Source of the DNA: Escherichia coli
Lineage (GTDB): Bacteria > Pseudomonadota > Gammaproteobacteria > Enterobacterales > Enterobacteriaceae
DNA length: 64,000 nucleotides
NCBI RefSeq assembly: GCF_011881725.1
Contig: NZ_JAATUR010000008.1
Span: 1 to 64,000, forward strand
Reading direction: 5' to 3'
Under the pieces are notes generated by a model that had not been told where the DNA came from, did no database searches, and saw only the letters and a list, made by a program, of their open reading frames with translations. Of this stretch, positions 29,276 through 42,764 are shown one piece after another. The position numbers were made by a program, and so were the translations under genes. Numbering within the stretch: the first letter of the stretch is position 1; each line of letters opens with the position of its first letter.

Positions 29276-30163
29276 ATGCGAAATCTGATCTTCCTTATGG
29301 TTTTCTTCTGTTCATCTGTGTTTGCCACACAAATTTCAATATCTGAATCACCCAGGTATGTTAATGACTTATCCGGCACATTGACACACAGCGAAGTAAA
29401 CACTCTGACCAACCAGATTAAAGCCCTGACGCAAAAAAGCCACGCACAGCTAGTCGTGCTAGTCGTTGAAACAACAGGCGATGAAACCATCGAGCAGTAC
29501 GCAACGCGGGTATTCGATAGCTGGAAACCGGGTGATAAACACCGGGATGATGGCATTCTGCTGTTAGTCGTCTGGCAGGATCATACCGTGCGTATTGAAA
29601 TCGGTTACGGACTGGAAGGCGTAATTACTGATGCGCAGTCCGGGCAAATTATTCGCAACAGTATTATTCCGGCATTTAAAAAAGACGACCTGGCTGGCAG
29701 TTTGCAAAAAGGGATCAGCGATATTGAAAGTCGTCTGACGGGGAATAATTTAGCAACGATAACACCGACCGATCACCCTTTGCCCTTTAGCGGTTGGTGG
29801 GCTTTGTTAGTCTGGGCAATAGTACTGACGTTTATTTCTGCCAGAGGATATGTCAAAACGCTGGGACTGATTTGCTTCGCAGCTATTGTTCTGGCCTTTG
29901 TTTTACCTATAGCAGGCTTCAGCGGAAGTTGGGGAGTGCTCGCAACATTACTCTGCTTCGCCACACCGTTCCTGGCTGTCGCCATCGCTTTTACCCCCTT
30001 CGGCAAAAAGGTTCGGGATTCGATGCGTAATGCCAACCAGCCATCACGCCATACAAGAAGCAATTCTTCCTCCCACTATTCGTCATCCTCTTCATTCGAC
30101 AATGACAATTTCCGCGGTGGTGGCGGTTCTTCGGGAGGCGGCGGTTCATCCGGCCGTTGGTGA
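29276..30163 (+). CDS. TPM-domain membrane protein (YgcG paralogue 1)
   Basis: 295 residues from the ATG at 29276 (GGGAAG ribosome site); the upstream start at 29246 lies within lemA and is less likely. A signal peptide (MRNLIFLMVFFCSSVFA) precedes a TPM domain: VNDLSGTLTHSE, then [17 protein letters not shown] and VRIEIGYGLEGV. Two or more membrane segments (about 180-255) and a Ser/Gly-rich tail ending GGSSGRW follow. It is the most divergent of the three tandem copies. Confidence 0.85.
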   Translation: MRNLIFLMVFFCSSVFATQISISESPRYVNDLSGTLTHSEVNTLTNQIKALTQKSHAQLVVLVVETTGDETIEQYATRVFDSWKPGDKHRDDGILLLVVWQDHTVRIEIGYGLEGVITDAQSGQIIRNSIIPAFKKDDLAGSLQKGISDIESRLTGNNLATITPTDHPLPFSGWWALLVWAIVLTFISARGYVKTLGLICFAAIVLAFVLPIAGFSGSWGVLATLLCFATPFLAVAIAFTPFGKKVRDSMRNANQPSRHTRSNSSSHYSSSSSFDNDNFRGGGGSSGGGGSSGRW

Positions 30164-30168
30164 TCGTA

Positions 30169-31068
30169 ATGCGCTTAATCTTTATTCTACTTGCTTTGTG
30201 GTGCCTTCCTGGGCTTGCCCAGCAAATTGCTGTGCCGGAGCTGCGCCAACAGGTGACCGATATTACTGGTACGTTAAGTTCGCCTGAACAACAATCGCTA
30301 ACACAACAGCTGCAGGATATTACACAAAAAACACGGGCACAGGTCGCCGTACTAATAGTGCCGTCCACCGGGGACGATACCATTGAACAATATGCAACAA
30401 GGGTTTTTGATAGCTGGAAACTGGGAGATAAGCAGCGAAACGATGGTATTTTACTTCTGGTTGCCTGGGAAGATCATGCTGTTCGTATAGAAGTGGGCTA
30501 CGGGCTGGAAGGGGTAGTTACCGACCTGCAAGCAGCGAAGATTATCCGTGATATATTAATCCCTGCCTTCAAAAGTGATGACCTGATGGGTGGGTTAACA
30601 CTGGCAAGCGAAAATATCGGCGCGCTTCTGATGAATGGTGAATTACCGGAAGACAGGGGGAATTATTACCGTATTAATCCCCCTATTCCATTATCGCTTG
30701 CTGTAATTCTTTTGCTGGCAGTGCTCTCATACTTTATTGTTTTTACCGATCCGTCAAATCTCCCCTGGATAGCACTCACTGGTGCAATTTACGGGATGGT
30801 ATTCCTTTATGTTGCCGAGCCAGGACCATGGACGAATTTAATCGTTGCCTGCGGTATATTAACGCCTTTCGCGATCGTAGCGCTGCTTATATTTTGGCTT
30901 ATCGTTAGTAAAAAACTACGTACCAAATACAAGAAACTCGGTAAAGAAAGAGGTTCTTCTTCATCCTCTTCCGGTGGAAGCTCAAGTGGTGGTGGGTTTA
31001 GCGGCGGTGGTGGATTTAGCGGTGGTGGCGGTTCTTCAGGAGGCGGCGGTTCATCCGGCCGTTGGTGA
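30169..31068 (+). CDS. TPM-domain membrane protein (YgcG paralogue 2)
   Basis: 299 residues from the ATG at 30169, 5 nt after paralogue 1; a GTG at 30160 would overlap the previous stop and is an alternative. Signal peptide [18 protein letters not shown], then a TPM domain nearly identical to paralogue 3 over the first 85 residues and diverging afterwards. Three membrane segments lie at about 168-250. The tail is strongly Gly/Ser-rich (repeated GGGGFSGG type) and ends GGGGSSGRW. Probably arose by tandem duplication. Confidence 0.85.
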   Translation: MRLIFILLALWCLPGLAQQIAVPELRQQVTDITGTLSSPEQQSLTQQLQDITQKTRAQVAVLIVPSTGDDTIEQYATRVFDSWKLGDKQRNDGILLLVAWEDHAVRIEVGYGLEGVVTDLQAAKIIRDILIPAFKSDDLMGGLTLASENIGALLMNGELPEDRGNYYRINPPIPLSLAVILLLAVLSYFIVFTDPSNLPWIALTGAIYGMVFLYVAEPGPWTNLIVACGILTPFAIVALLIFWLIVSKKLRTKYKKLGKERGSSSSSSGGSSSGGGFSGGGGFSGGGGSSGGGGSSGRW

Positions 31069-31073
31069 TCGTA

Positions 31074-31946
31074 ATGCGCTTAATCTTTATTCTACTTGCT
31101 TTGTGGTGTCTTCCTGGACTTGCCCAGCAAATTGCTGTGCCGGAGCTGCGCCAACAGATGACCGATATTACTGGTACGTTAAGTTCGTCTGAACAACAAT
31201 CGCTAACACAGCAGTTGCAGGAGATTGCACAGAAAACACGGGCACAGGTTGCCGTATTAATTGTGCCATCCACCGGTGACGATACCATTGAACAATATGC
31301 AACAAGAGTTTTTGACAATTGGCGTTTAGGAGATGTCAAACGTAATGATGGGATACTGATCGTTGTTGCCTGGTCGGATCGCACTGTCCGCATCCAGGTA
31401 GGTTATGGGCTGGAAGAAAAGGTAACCGATGCTCTGACTGGAGATATCATCCGTAGCAACATGATACCCGCATTTAAACAACAAAAATTAGCTAAGGGAT
31501 TAGAGTTAGCTATAATCGCTTTGAATAACCAACTCACTTCACAACACCAATATTCGGCTAATCCTTCAGAAAGTGAATCAGCGTCTTCCAGTGATCATTA
31601 TTACTTTGCTATTTTTTGGGTATTTGCAGTGATGTTCTTCCCTTTCTGGTTTTTTCATCAAGGCAGTAATTTTTGTCGCGCATGTAAAAGTGGAGTATGT
31701 ATTTCAGCAATCTATCTTTTAGATTTATTCCTGTTCTCCGATAAAACTTTTTCCATTGCTGTATTTTTCTTCTTTTTTACTTTCACCACCATTATGGTCT
31801 TTATCTGTTTATGTGTACCTCAGAAAAGAGCATCAGGTAGAAGTTATGAGTCAGACAGCAGCGGCTCCGGTGGAGGCTCAAGCGGCGGCGGATTTAGCGG
31901 AGGTGGCGGTTCTTCTGGCGGCGGCGGCGCGTCCGGCCGCTGGTAA
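31074..31946 (+). CDS. ygcG: TPM-domain membrane protein YgcG
   Basis: 290 residues from the ATG at 31074; this copy best matches K-12 YgcG. Signal peptide [21 protein letters not shown] domain with [21 protein letters not shown] and [13 protein letters not shown]; aromatic-rich membrane segments at about 180-250 with two close Cys (FCRACKSG); Gly/Ser tail ending GGGGASGRW. Last gene of the LemA-TPM cluster, followed by the bidirectional-looking hairpin that terminates eno. Confidence 0.9.
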   Translation: MRLIFILLALWCLPGLAQQIAVPELRQQMTDITGTLSSSEQQSLTQQLQEIAQKTRAQVAVLIVPSTGDDTIEQYATRVFDNWRLGDVKRNDGILIVVAWSDRTVRIQVGYGLEEKVTDALTGDIIRSNMIPAFKQQKLAKGLELAIIALNNQLTSQHQYSANPSESESASSSDHYYFAIFWVFAVMFFPFWFFHQGSNFCRACKSGVCISAIYLLDLFLFSDKTFSIAVFFFFFTFTTIMVFICLCVPQKRASGRSYESDSSGSGGGSSGGGFSGGGGSSGGGGASGRW

Positions 31947-31955
31947 CTCCACCAT

Positions 31956-31982
31956 AAAAAATGCCAGCCCGAAGGCTGGCAT
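31956..31982 (-). terminator. Terminator of eno (hairpin shared with ygcG end)
   Basis: ATGCCAGCC (31961-31969) pairs with GGCTGGCAT (31974-31982) with loop CGAA. On the minus strand TTTTTAT follows, so it ends pyrG-eno transcripts; on the plus strand the following ATTATC is a weaker T run for ygcG. Confidence 0.85.
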
Positions 31983-32005
31983 TATCAAATCAGATAAAGT
32001 CAGAC

Positions 32006-33319
<1,314 letters not shown>

Positions 33320-33348
33320 TCACTAGTTAAACTGAAACTCCAGACAAA

Positions 33349-33373
33349 CAACGCGTACCCAGGGTACGCGTTG
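33349..33373 (-). terminator. Perfect hairpin between pyrG and eno
   Basis: CAACGCGTACCC (33349-33360) and GGGTACGCGTTG (33362-33373) are exact complements around one base. On the minus strand a TTTGTCTGG stretch follows, so it may be a partial terminator or an RNA-processing site. Confidence 0.5.
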
Positions 33374-33389
33374 CCGTTCAAACTTTTAC

Positions 33390-35042
<1,653 letters not shown>

Positions 35043-35254
35043 TTAGGTTGAAAAGACGATGGAATAACCAGGACGGGAAAGCAGTATACCCGAACATGAC
35101 CTGTGCCACAAACTTTCATTATCCCTCCTCTTCGCCAGCGCACCATTGAAATCAGGAGTGAGAAAATAGCCCCTTTGGGGTAAATGTTTTTGACGCAAAT
35201 CAAGCGCTTGTCATTTAAAAAATGACACAAATCGCGCTTGACCGCGTAATTCCC

Positions 35255-36046
35255 TTAGAGATCAATTTCCTGCCGTTTTACCTGTTGCCAGACTTCTTCC
35301 ATTGTTTCGAGATCAACACCTGTCATTTCCAGCCCACGCGCGGCAACAATGCGCTCTACTTCGCGAAAACGGCGCTCGAATTTCTCGTTTGCTTTTTGCA
35401 ACGCAATTTCCGCTTTTGTCCCTAAATGGCGAGCCATGTTGACCGTGGCAAACAGCAGGTCGCCCATTTCCTCCTCCAGTTTAGCCTGGTCGACAACAGC
35501 CTGCCTCGCTTCGTACATCACCTCGTCGATCTCTTCGTAGACTTTATCGACCACCGGGCCAAGTGTCGTCCAGTCAAAGCCAACGTTGGCGCAACGTTTC
35601 TGGATTTTTTGCGCACGCATTAAGGCAGGCAAGCTGCGGGGAATATCGTCCAGTGCTGAATGCTGTGCTTTTTGTGCGCGTTCTTCGGTTTTAATCTGCT
35701 CCCAACGGGCCAAAACTTCACTGCTATTATCGGCAGAACTGTCAGCAAAAACATGCGGATGACGGCGTTCTAACTTATCGCTAATCGCGGCGCAGATATC
35801 ATTAAAATCGAAGCGCCCTTCTTCCTGGGCCATTTGTGCGTAAAACACCACCTGGAACAACAGATCGCCCAGTTCCCCGCGCAAATCGTCAAAGTCTTCA
35901 CGAGCGATGGCATCCAGCACTTCGTATGTTTCTTCAAGGGTATAAGGTGCAATAGAGGCGAATGTCTGCTCTTTATCCCACGGGCAGCCGTTTTCCGGAT
36001 CGCGCAGACGTTGCATGATGGTGAGCAAACGGTCGATTTGATTCAT
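35255..36046 (-). CDS. mazG: Nucleoside triphosphate pyrophosphohydrolase MazG
   Basis: House-cleaning NTP pyrophosphatase, 263 residues with two MazG repeats: EETYEVLDAI with GDLLFQVVFYAQMA in the first, and EEIDEVMYE with GDLLFATVNMARHL in the second, giving the EExxE and D metal-site patterns. In K-12 it follows mazEF; here relA ends only 95 nt upstream, so the toxin-antitoxin pair is absent. Confidence 0.97.
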   Translation of the reverse strand: MNQIDRLLTIMQRLRDPENGCPWDKEQTFASIAPYTLEETYEVLDAIAREDFDDLRGELGDLLFQVVFYAQMAQEEGRFDFNDICAAISDKLERRHPHVFADSSADNSSEVLARWEQIKTEERAQKAQHSALDDIPRSLPALMRAQKIQKRCANVGFDWTTLGPVVDKVYEEIDEVMYEARQAVVDQAKLEEEMGDLLFATVNMARHLGTKAEIALQKANEKFERRFREVERIVAARGLEMTGVDLETMEEVWQQVKRQEIDL

Positions 36047-36141
36047 TGAAATGTCCTGAAAATTGCGGGTCTGTCAGGTGTTACACCTTCGAGTAAAAGA
36101 TATCACCGGATACGGCTGACACCGTATCCGGCTACGTAAGA
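36047..36141. other. relA-mazG gap without mazEF
   Basis: Only 95 nt separate the relA stop from the mazG start. The gap contains the relA terminator hairpin and a ribosome-site region for mazG. K-12 has the mazE-mazF genes (about 585 nt) here. No remnant of either coding sequence was recognised. Confidence 0.85.
36106..36131 (-). terminator. Terminator hairpin after relA
   Basis: CCGGATACGG and CCGTATCCGG form a perfect 10-bp stem with a 6-nt loop, followed on the minus strand by TGATATCTTTT. It lies 10 nt past the relA stop. Confidence 0.65.
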
Positions 36142-38376
36142 TTAATTCCCGTGCAGTCGACGCGCGTCGATAACATCCGGCACCTGGTTGAGTTTACCCA
36201 GCACGCGGCCCAGCACCTGCAGGTTATAAATCTCGATGGTCATGTCGATGGTCGCCAGTTGCTGTTTGGTGTCACTGCGGCTGGCAACGCCAAGTACATT
36301 CACCTTTTCGTTAGCGAGAATGGTCGTGATATCACGCAATAACCCACTGCGATCATTGGCTATCACGCGGACCACCAGCGAATAACCAGCGGAGTAGCTC
36401 TCGCCCCATACCGCATCGACAATACGCTCCGGTGCGTGCGAACGCAGTTCTGTCAGTTGCTCACAGTCTGCGCGATGCACTGAAATACCGCGCCCCTGGG
36501 TAATGAAGCCAACAATCTCATCACCAGGAATCGGCTGACAGCAACGTGCGATGTGGTGCATCAGGTTGCCAACACCTTCTACTACCACGCGACCGTTATC
36601 TTTACTGCGGTTTTGCGGGGTATAACTTTTTTGCTGAAGTTGCTTCAGCGCGGCGGCGTCCTGCTCTTCGGCACTCGGCTTATTAAATTGCGATTGCAGG
36701 AAGTTCACCATCTGATTGAGACGGATATCCCCGCCACCAATCGCCGCCAGCAACTCGTCGATATCATTGAAGTTGTAACGTGGCAGCAGGTGTTTTTCTG
36801 CTTCCTTCAGGCTGATCCCCAGATGTTCCAGCTCGTCGTCAAGAATTTGCCGTCCTGCCAGAATGTTTTTGTCACGGTCCTGTTTACGGAACCAGGCGTG
36901 AATTTTCGACCGCCCACGGCTGGTTGTGACGTAACCGAGATTGGGGTTTAACCAGTCACGGCTGGGGTTAGGTTGTTTCTGGGTGATAATTTCAATCTGG
37001 TCGCCCATCTGCAACTGGTAGGTGAATGGCACAATGCGTCCGCCAATTTTGGCGCCAATGCAGCGGTGCCCGACATCGCTGTGGATGTGATAAGCGAAGT
37101 CAAGCGGCGTTGATCCCGCAGGCAAATCAACGACATCACCTTTCGGCGTAAAGACGTATACCCGGTCGTCAAATACCTGGCTGCGTACTTCGTCGAGCAT
37201 TTCGCCGGAATCAGCCATCTCTTCCTGCCACGCAATCAGTTTACGCAGCCAGGCAATCCGGTCTTCATGCCCGGAACGCGCACCGCCAGCAGTCGCGCCT
37301 TCTTTGTATTTCCAGTGCGCAGCAACACCAAGCTCTGCATCTTCATGCATCTGTTTGGTACGAATTTGGATCTCAACCGTTTTACCCCCCGGCCCCAGTA
37401 CCACAGTATGAATAGACTGATAGCCGTTTGGTTTCGGGTTTGCGACGTAATCATCAAATTCATCCGGCAAGTGACGATAGTGAGTGTGCACTATCCCCAA
37501 TGCGGCGTAGCAGTCCTGTAAACGTTCAGCAACGATACGTACCGCGCGCACATCAAACAATTCATCGAACGCGAGGTTCTTTTTCTGCATTTTGCGCCAG
37601 ATGCTATAGATATGTTTCGGGCGGCCATACACCTCAGCTTTAACGCCTTCAGCTTTCATCTCGGCACGCAGATGACCGACAAAATCTTCGATGTAGTGTT
37701 CGCGGTCGAGACGGCGCTCATGCAGTAGTTTTGCAATGCGTTTGTATTCGGTCGGGTGGAGATAACGGAAGCAGTAATCTTCCAGCTCCCATTTCAGTTG
37801 CCCGATCCCAAGACGGTTCGCCAGCGGCGCGTAGATATTGGTGCACTCTTTTGCTGCAAGTACGCGTTCATCTTCCGGAGCGTCTTTCACTTCGCGCAGA
37901 TGGGCAATTCGCTCCGCCAGTTTGATGACCACGCAACGGAAGTCATCGACCATCGCCAGCAACATCCGGCGAACATTATCGACCTGTTCGGAGGAAACCG
38001 AATCGGTGTGCGTGGCTTTAAGCTGGCGGATTGCCGCCATATCGCGCACACCGTGAATAAGATTAACGACTGACTTACCGACGCTCTCGCGCAGTACATC
38101 TTCGCTGACTACGTTGGCATCGGCCAGAGGGAACAGCAGCGCCGCCCGCAGCGTGTCAATGTCCATACTTAATGTCGAGAGGATCTCCACCATCTCGACA
38201 CCACGCCACAACAGCAAACTGGCATCTGGATGCCCCTGCGTCTGCTGCAAACAATACGCCCAGGTTTCGGCTAAGCACTCACACGACTTCTGGCTGGTAA
38301 TTCCCAGACTTGCGATCCATTTTTCCGGATCAAATTCACCAGCCTTATTAATATGTGCACTTCTAACCGCAACCAT
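36142..38376 (-). CDS. relA: (p)ppGpp synthetase I (GTP pyrophosphokinase)
   Basis: Ribosome-associated stringent-response enzyme making (p)ppGpp from ATP and GTP or GDP when uncharged tRNA enters the A site. It has 744 residues: an inactive HD-type hydrolase domain (the metal motif is replaced by FPLADANV), the synthetase domain (YGRPKHIYSIWRKMQ in pieces, DVRAVR), TGS (VFTPKGDVVDLPAGSTPLDFAY in pieces), the zinc-finger-like region with ARCCQPIPGD, and a C-terminal ACT domain. It lies downstream of rlmD by 47 nt. Confidence 0.99.
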   Translation of the reverse strand: MVAVRSAHINKAGEFDPEKWIASLGITSQKSCECLAETWAYCLQQTQGHPDASLLLWRGVEMVEILSTLSMDIDTLRAALLFPLADANVVSEDVLRESVGKSVVNLIHGVRDMAAIRQLKATHTDSVSSEQVDNVRRMLLAMVDDFRCVVIKLAERIAHLREVKDAPEDERVLAAKECTNIYAPLANRLGIGQLKWELEDYCFRYLHPTEYKRIAKLLHERRLDREHYIEDFVGHLRAEMKAEGVKAEVYGRPKHIYSIWRKMQKKNLAFDELFDVRAVRIVAERLQDCYAALGIVHTHYRHLPDEFDDYVANPKPNGYQSIHTVVLGPGGKTVEIQIRTKQMHEDAELGVAAHWKYKEGATAGGARSGHEDRIAWLRKLIAWQEEMADSGEMLDEVRSQVFDDRVYVFTPKGDVVDLPAGSTPLDFAYHIHSDVGHRCIGAKIGGRIVPFTYQLQMGDQIEIITQKQPNPSRDWLNPNLGYVTTSRGRSKIHAWFRKQDRDKNILAGRQILDDELEHLGISLKEAEKHLLPRYNFNDIDELLAAIGGGDIRLNQMVNFLQSQFNKPSAEEQDAAALKQLQQKSYTPQNRSKDNGRVVVEGVGNLMHHIARCCQPIPGDEIVGFITQGRGISVHRADCEQLTELRSHAPERIVDAVWGESYSAGYSLVVRVIANDRSGLLRDITTILANEKVNVLGVASRSDTKQQLATIDMTIEIYNLQVLGRVLGKLNQVPDVIDARRLHGN

Positions 38377-38423
38377 CGTCCTCTCCTTTAGGGACCTGAC
38401 CTGCCGAAATCAGCAAATCGTAA

Positions 38424-39725
38424 CTATTTAACGCGCGAAAAAAGCACCATCGATTCCAGATGCCCCGTGTGTGGGAACATATCCAGCATCGCCAGTCGCG
38501 CAATGGTATATCCTGCTTTTAATAACGCCTCGCTATCCCGAGCTAGCGTCGCAGGGTTACAGGATACATAAACTATACGAATGGGTTCCAGTTTTATAAT
38601 TTGCTGCATGACGCCAGCAGCACCTGCTCGCGCCGGGTCCAGCAACACTTTGTCAAAGCCGTTTTTCGCCCACGGCTGCTTTGTGACATCATCTTCAAGA
38701 TTTTCATGATAAAACGTCACATTATGTAAGCCATTAATTCGCGCATTTTCCTGGCCTTTTTCCACCAGCGCCGGAACACCTTCTACCCCCACCACACTTG
38801 CCGCCTGTGTTGCTAATGGCAGTGTAAAGTTGCCCATGCCGCAAAAAAGATCCAGCACGCGCTCGTCAGGTTGCACATCAAGCCACTCCAGCGCGCGCGC
38901 CACCATTTTCTGGTTCACACCCGCATTGACCTGAATAAAATCACGCGGGCTAAAAGTTAAGCGCAACCCATTTGAGTCATACCAGGGCATCTCGCCAGAA
39001 ACGGTTTCGAGTATCTCACCATCGGGAGCGAGAAACAGATCCAGGCCTTCAGAATGCGAAAAGCGTTCCAGTTTTTCGCGATCTGCCGAACTTAGCGGTG
39101 TTGTATGGCGTAAAATCATCAGCGTGCCGCTGGTTGCCTGCACCAGCTCAACGTGACCAAGATGGCGCACAGCTTGTAAACGTGTAAGACATGCCCTGAC
39201 CTTGGGCAGCAATGCTTCAAGTTGGGGCACTAAAATGGGGCACTGTTTAACATCGACAATGTCACTGGAACCCGCCTTGCGAAATCCCATCTGTAATTGC
39301 TGTGTTTTCGGCTGATAGTTCAGGCTTAAGCGCGCGCGGCGACGATAGCCCCAGGGAACATCGGCGATCACTTCAGAGACGTCGTGTTTCATTAATCGGG
39401 CGAGTGCCGCACTTTTGCTTCGCTGCTGTAAATCCACGCTGGCGTGTTGTTGCTGGCAGCCGCCGCATACGCCAAAATGAGGGCAGCGTGGCGTTTGCCG
39501 TTCAGAGCTGTCGCTTAACCGGCGAACGACTTTAGCGCGGGCATACTGTTTTTTATCTTCAGTAACAGTAACTTCCGCGTCTTCCTGCGGCAATAAGCCG
39601 GGGATAAATAACGTTTTTCCGTTATGTCGCGCCACGCCCTGACCAAAAGAGTCGAGGTCGTTGACTGAAACGGTTATGATCTGACGCGTCGTCGTGCGTC
39701 GTTTTGCAGAGTAGAATTGCGCCAT
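38424..39725 (-). CDS. rlmD: 23S rRNA (uracil(1939)-C5)-methyltransferase RlmD
   Basis: SAM-dependent methyltransferase for U1939 of 23S rRNA, 433 residues. An N-terminal TRAM domain is followed by an iron-sulfur motif with Cys81, Cys87 and Cys90 ([10 protein letters not shown]), then [15 protein letters not shown] for SAM and [11 protein letters not shown] with the catalytic cysteine. It is divergent from barA across 56 nt. Confidence 0.98.
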   Translation of the reverse strand: MAQFYSAKRRTTTRQIITVSVNDLDSFGQGVARHNGKTLFIPGLLPQEDAEVTVTEDKKQYARAKVVRRLSDSSERQTPRCPHFGVCGGCQQQHASVDLQQRSKSAALARLMKHDVSEVIADVPWGYRRRARLSLNYQPKTQQLQMGFRKAGSSDIVDVKQCPILVPQLEALLPKVRACLTRLQAVRHLGHVELVQATSGTLMILRHTTPLSSADREKLERFSHSEGLDLFLAPDGEILETVSGEMPWYDSNGLRLTFSPRDFIQVNAGVNQKMVARALEWLDVQPDERVLDLFCGMGNFTLPLATQAASVVGVEGVPALVEKGQENARINGLHNVTFYHENLEDDVTKQPWAKNGFDKVLLDPARAGAAGVMQQIIKLEPIRIVYVSCNPATLARDSEALLKAGYTIARLAMLDMFPHTGHLESMVLFSRVK

Positions 39726-39781
39726 TGGCGAGACTTTCTCAATTTAACAGTGTGACCTTAATTGTCCCATAACGGAACTCC

Positions 39782-42538
39782 ATGACCAACTACAGCCTGC
39801 GCGCACGCATGATGATTCTGATCCTGGCGCCGACCGTCCTTATTGGTTTATTGCTCAGTATCTTTTTCGTCGTGCATCGCTATAACGATTTGCAGCGTCA
39901 ACTGGAAGATGCCGGTGCCAGCATTATTGAGCCGCTTGCAGTTTCTACTGAATATGGCATGAACCTGCAAAATCGCGAATCAATCGGCCAGTTGATAAGC
40001 GTTCTGCATCGCCGCCATTCTGATATTGTTCGCGCCATTTCGGTATATGATGAAAACAATCGACTCTTTGTCACCTCCAATTTTCAGCTTGATCCGTCAT
40101 CAATGCAGCTCGGGAACAATGTGCCCTTTCCTCGCCAGCTCACAGTCACTCGTGACGGCGATATTATGATCCTGCATACGCCGATTATTTCTGAAAGTTA
40201 CTCCCCCGATGAATCACCCAGTAGCGATGCCAAAAATAGTCAGAATATGCTGGGATATATTGCGCTTGAGCTGGATCTTAAATCGGTACGCTTGCAGCAA
40301 TATAAAGAGATCTTTATTTCCAGCGTGATGATGCTGTTTTGTATCGGTATTGCGCTTATTTTTGGCTGGCGTTTAATGCGCGATGTAACCGGTCCAATTC
40401 GCAACATGGTGAATACCGTCGACCGCATTCGTCGTGGGCAACTCGATAGCCGGGTGGAAGGATTCATGCTCGGCGAGTTGGATATGTTGAAAAACGGTAT
40501 CAACTCGATGGCCATGTCGTTGGCGGCTTATCACGAAGAGATGCAGCACAATATTGACCAGGCGACTTCCGATCTGCGAGAAACGCTTGAGCAGATGGAA
40601 ATTCAGAACGTTGAGTTGGATCTGGCGAAAAAGCGTGCCCAGGAAGCAGCGCGTATTAAGTCAGAGTTTCTGGCGAATATGTCACATGAGCTGCGTACTC
40701 CGCTGAATGGCGTTATTGGCTTTACCCGTCTGACGCTGAAAACAGAACTGACGCCAACGCAACGCGATCACCTGAATACAATTGAACGCTCGGCAAATAA
40801 CTTGCTGGCGATTATTAATGATGTTCTCGACTTCTCTAAACTGGAAGCGGGCAAACTGATTCTGGAAAGTATTCCTTTCCCGCTGCGCAGCACGCTGGAT
40901 GAAGTGGTTACTCTTCTGGCGCATTCTTCTCACGATAAAGGGCTGGAATTAACGCTCAACATCAAGAGCGACGTGCCAGATAACGTGATAGGCGACCCAC
41001 TACGTTTACAACAAATCATTACTAACCTGGTGGGGAATGCGATTAAATTCACCGAGAATGGCAACATCGATATTCTGGTGGAAAAACGAGCCCTGAGTAA
41101 TACCAAAGTACAGATTGAAGTGCAGATCCGGGATACTGGCATTGGGATTCCTGAACGCGATCAATCGCGCTTATTCCAGGCCTTCAGACAGGCTGATGCC
41201 AGCATTTCACGCCGTCATGGCGGCACCGGACTGGGGCTGGTGATTACACAAAAACTGGTGAATGAAATGGGCGGCGATATTTCGTTCCATAGCCAGCCGA
41301 ATCGCGGTTCTACCTTCTGGTTCCATATTAACCTCGATCTGAATCCGAATATCATTATCGCAGGGCCATCCACCCAGTGCCTCGCCGGAAAACGTCTTGC
41401 CTATGTTGAACCAAACTCTTCTGCCGCCCAGTGTACGCTTGATATTCTGAGCGAAACACCGCTGGAAGTGGTTTATAGCCCAACGTTCTCCGCGTTACCC
41501 CCCGCGCATTACGACATTATGTTGTTAGGGATTGCGGTGACTTTCCGCGAGCCGCTGACGATGCAGCATGAGCGGCTGGCGAAAGCGGTGTCGATGACCG
41601 ATTTTCTGATGTTGGCACTTCCCTGCCATGCTCAGGTCAATGCCGAAAAACTTAAGCAAGATGGGATCGGCGCATGTCTGCTGAAACCGTTAACACCGAC
41701 ACGCCTGTTGCCTGCGCTGACAGAGTTTTGTCATCAAAAACAAAACACGCTTTTGCCTGTTACCGATGAAAGTAAGCTGGCAATGACAGTCATGGCGGTT
41801 GATGACAACCCCGCTAACCTGAAATTGATCGGTGCGTTGCTGGAAGATATGGTGCAGCATGTCGAGCTTTGTGATAGCGGACATCAGGCCGTTGAACGAG
41901 CGAAACAGATGCCGTTCGATTTGATCTTAATGGATATTCAAATGCCAGACATGGACGGCATTCGGGCGTGTGAACTCATCCACCAGCTCCCACATCAGCA
42001 GCAAACGCCGGTTATCGCGGTCACGGCGCATGCGATGGCCGGGCAAAAAGAGAAGCTGCTTGGCGCGGGGATGAGCGATTATCTGGCGAAACCGATCGAA
42101 GAAGAGCGGTTGCATAATTTGCTGTTGCGCTACAAACCTCGCAGCGGCATTTCCTCTCGCGTCGTGACGCCAGAAGTCAACGAAATTGTGGTGAACCAGA
42201 ATGCGACGCTCGACTGGCAACTCGCACTACGCCAGGCGGCGGGTAAAACCGATCTGGCGCGCGATATGCTGCAAATGTTGCTCGATTTCCTGCCAGAAGT
42301 TCGCAACAAAGTTGAGGAGCAACTGGTTGGAGAAACCCCGGAAGGACTGGTAGATTTGATCCATAAATTGCATGGCAGTTGCGGCTATAGCGGTGTACCA
42401 CGTATGAAGAATCTCTGCCAACTCATTGAACAACAGCTACGCAGCGGTACTAAAGCTGAAGATTTAGAACCGGAACTGCTGGAATTGTTGGACGAGATGG
42501 ATAACGTGGCGCGCGAAGCCAGCAAAATTCTCGGGTAA
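39782..42538 (+). CDS. barA: Hybrid sensor histidine kinase BarA
   Basis: Inner-membrane tripartite kinase that senses carboxylates such as acetate and formate and phosphorylates UvrY, which activates csrB and csrC. It has 918 residues: TM1 (about 10-31), a periplasmic domain, TM2 (about 176-196), HAMP, the HisKA phosphoacceptor in [12 protein letters not shown] (His302 in the family), HATPase motifs (GTGLGLVI), a receiver domain with [13 protein letters not shown] (Asp718), and a C-terminal HPt with [11 protein letters not shown] (His861). Its target csrB is at 48883-49251. Confidence 0.99.
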   Translation: MTNYSLRARMMILILAPTVLIGLLLSIFFVVHRYNDLQRQLEDAGASIIEPLAVSTEYGMNLQNRESIGQLISVLHRRHSDIVRAISVYDENNRLFVTSNFQLDPSSMQLGNNVPFPRQLTVTRDGDIMILHTPIISESYSPDESPSSDAKNSQNMLGYIALELDLKSVRLQQYKEIFISSVMMLFCIGIALIFGWRLMRDVTGPIRNMVNTVDRIRRGQLDSRVEGFMLGELDMLKNGINSMAMSLAAYHEEMQHNIDQATSDLRETLEQMEIQNVELDLAKKRAQEAARIKSEFLANMSHELRTPLNGVIGFTRLTLKTELTPTQRDHLNTIERSANNLLAIINDVLDFSKLEAGKLILESIPFPLRSTLDEVVTLLAHSSHDKGLELTLNIKSDVPDNVIGDPLRLQQIITNLVGNAIKFTENGNIDILVEKRALSNTKVQIEVQIRDTGIGIPERDQSRLFQAFRQADASISRRHGGTGLGLVITQKLVNEMGGDISFHSQPNRGSTFWFHINLDLNPNIIIAGPSTQCLAGKRLAYVEPNSSAAQCTLDILSETPLEVVYSPTFSALPPAHYDIMLLGIAVTFREPLTMQHERLAKAVSMTDFLMLALPCHAQVNAEKLKQDGIGACLLKPLTPTRLLPALTEFCHQKQNTLLPVTDESKLAMTVMAVDDNPANLKLIGALLEDMVQHVELCDSGHQAVERAKQMPFDLILMDIQMPDMDGIRACELIHQLPHQQQTPVIAVTAHAMAGQKEKLLGAGMSDYLAKPIEEERLHNLLLRYKPRSGISSRVVTPEVNEIVVNQNATLDWQLALRQAAGKTDLARDMLQMLLDFLPEVRNKVEEQLVGETPEGLVDLIHKLHGSCGYSGVPRMKNLCQLIEQQLRSGTKAEDLEPELLELLDEMDNVAREASKILG

Positions 42539-42552
42539 TAAATCTCTTGTCG

Positions 42553-42580
42553 AAAAAAAACGGCTCTGTAAGGAGCCGTT
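42553..42580 (-). terminator. Terminator of gudPXD (copy 1 of a duplicated hairpin)
   Basis: CGGCTC and GAGCCG arms (loop TGTAAG or similar) with, on the minus strand, a run of eight T. Same 20-base core as the hairpin at 42734-42759. Confidence 0.7.
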
Positions 42581-42604
42581 GAGACTGATGACATACGCAA
42601 AATT

Positions 42605-42702
42605 GCCTGATGCGCTACGCTTATCAGGCCTACCGGAGAAATGTAATGCATTGAATTTGCATGCTTTTGTAGGCTGGATAAGACGTTAACGCCGCATCCG
42701 GC
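42605..42702. repeat. BIME (two REP units) between barA and gudD
   Basis: REP units at about 42605-42632 (GCCTGATGCGCTACGCTTAT) and 42668-42702 (ending CGCATCCGGC) lie in opposite orientation between two copies of one terminator hairpin. Confidence 0.9.
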
Positions 42703-42733
42703 ATGAACAAAGCGCACTTTGTCAACAATCTGA

Positions 42734-42759
42734 AACGGCTCTGTAAGGAGCCGTTTTTT
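42734..42759 (+). terminator. Terminator of barA (copy 2 of a duplicated hairpin)
   Basis: AACGGCTC...GAGCCGTT followed by six T on the plus strand. It lies 5 nt before the gudD stop, so it can end rightward transcripts. Confidence 0.7.
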
Positions 42760-42764
42760 CTGTC

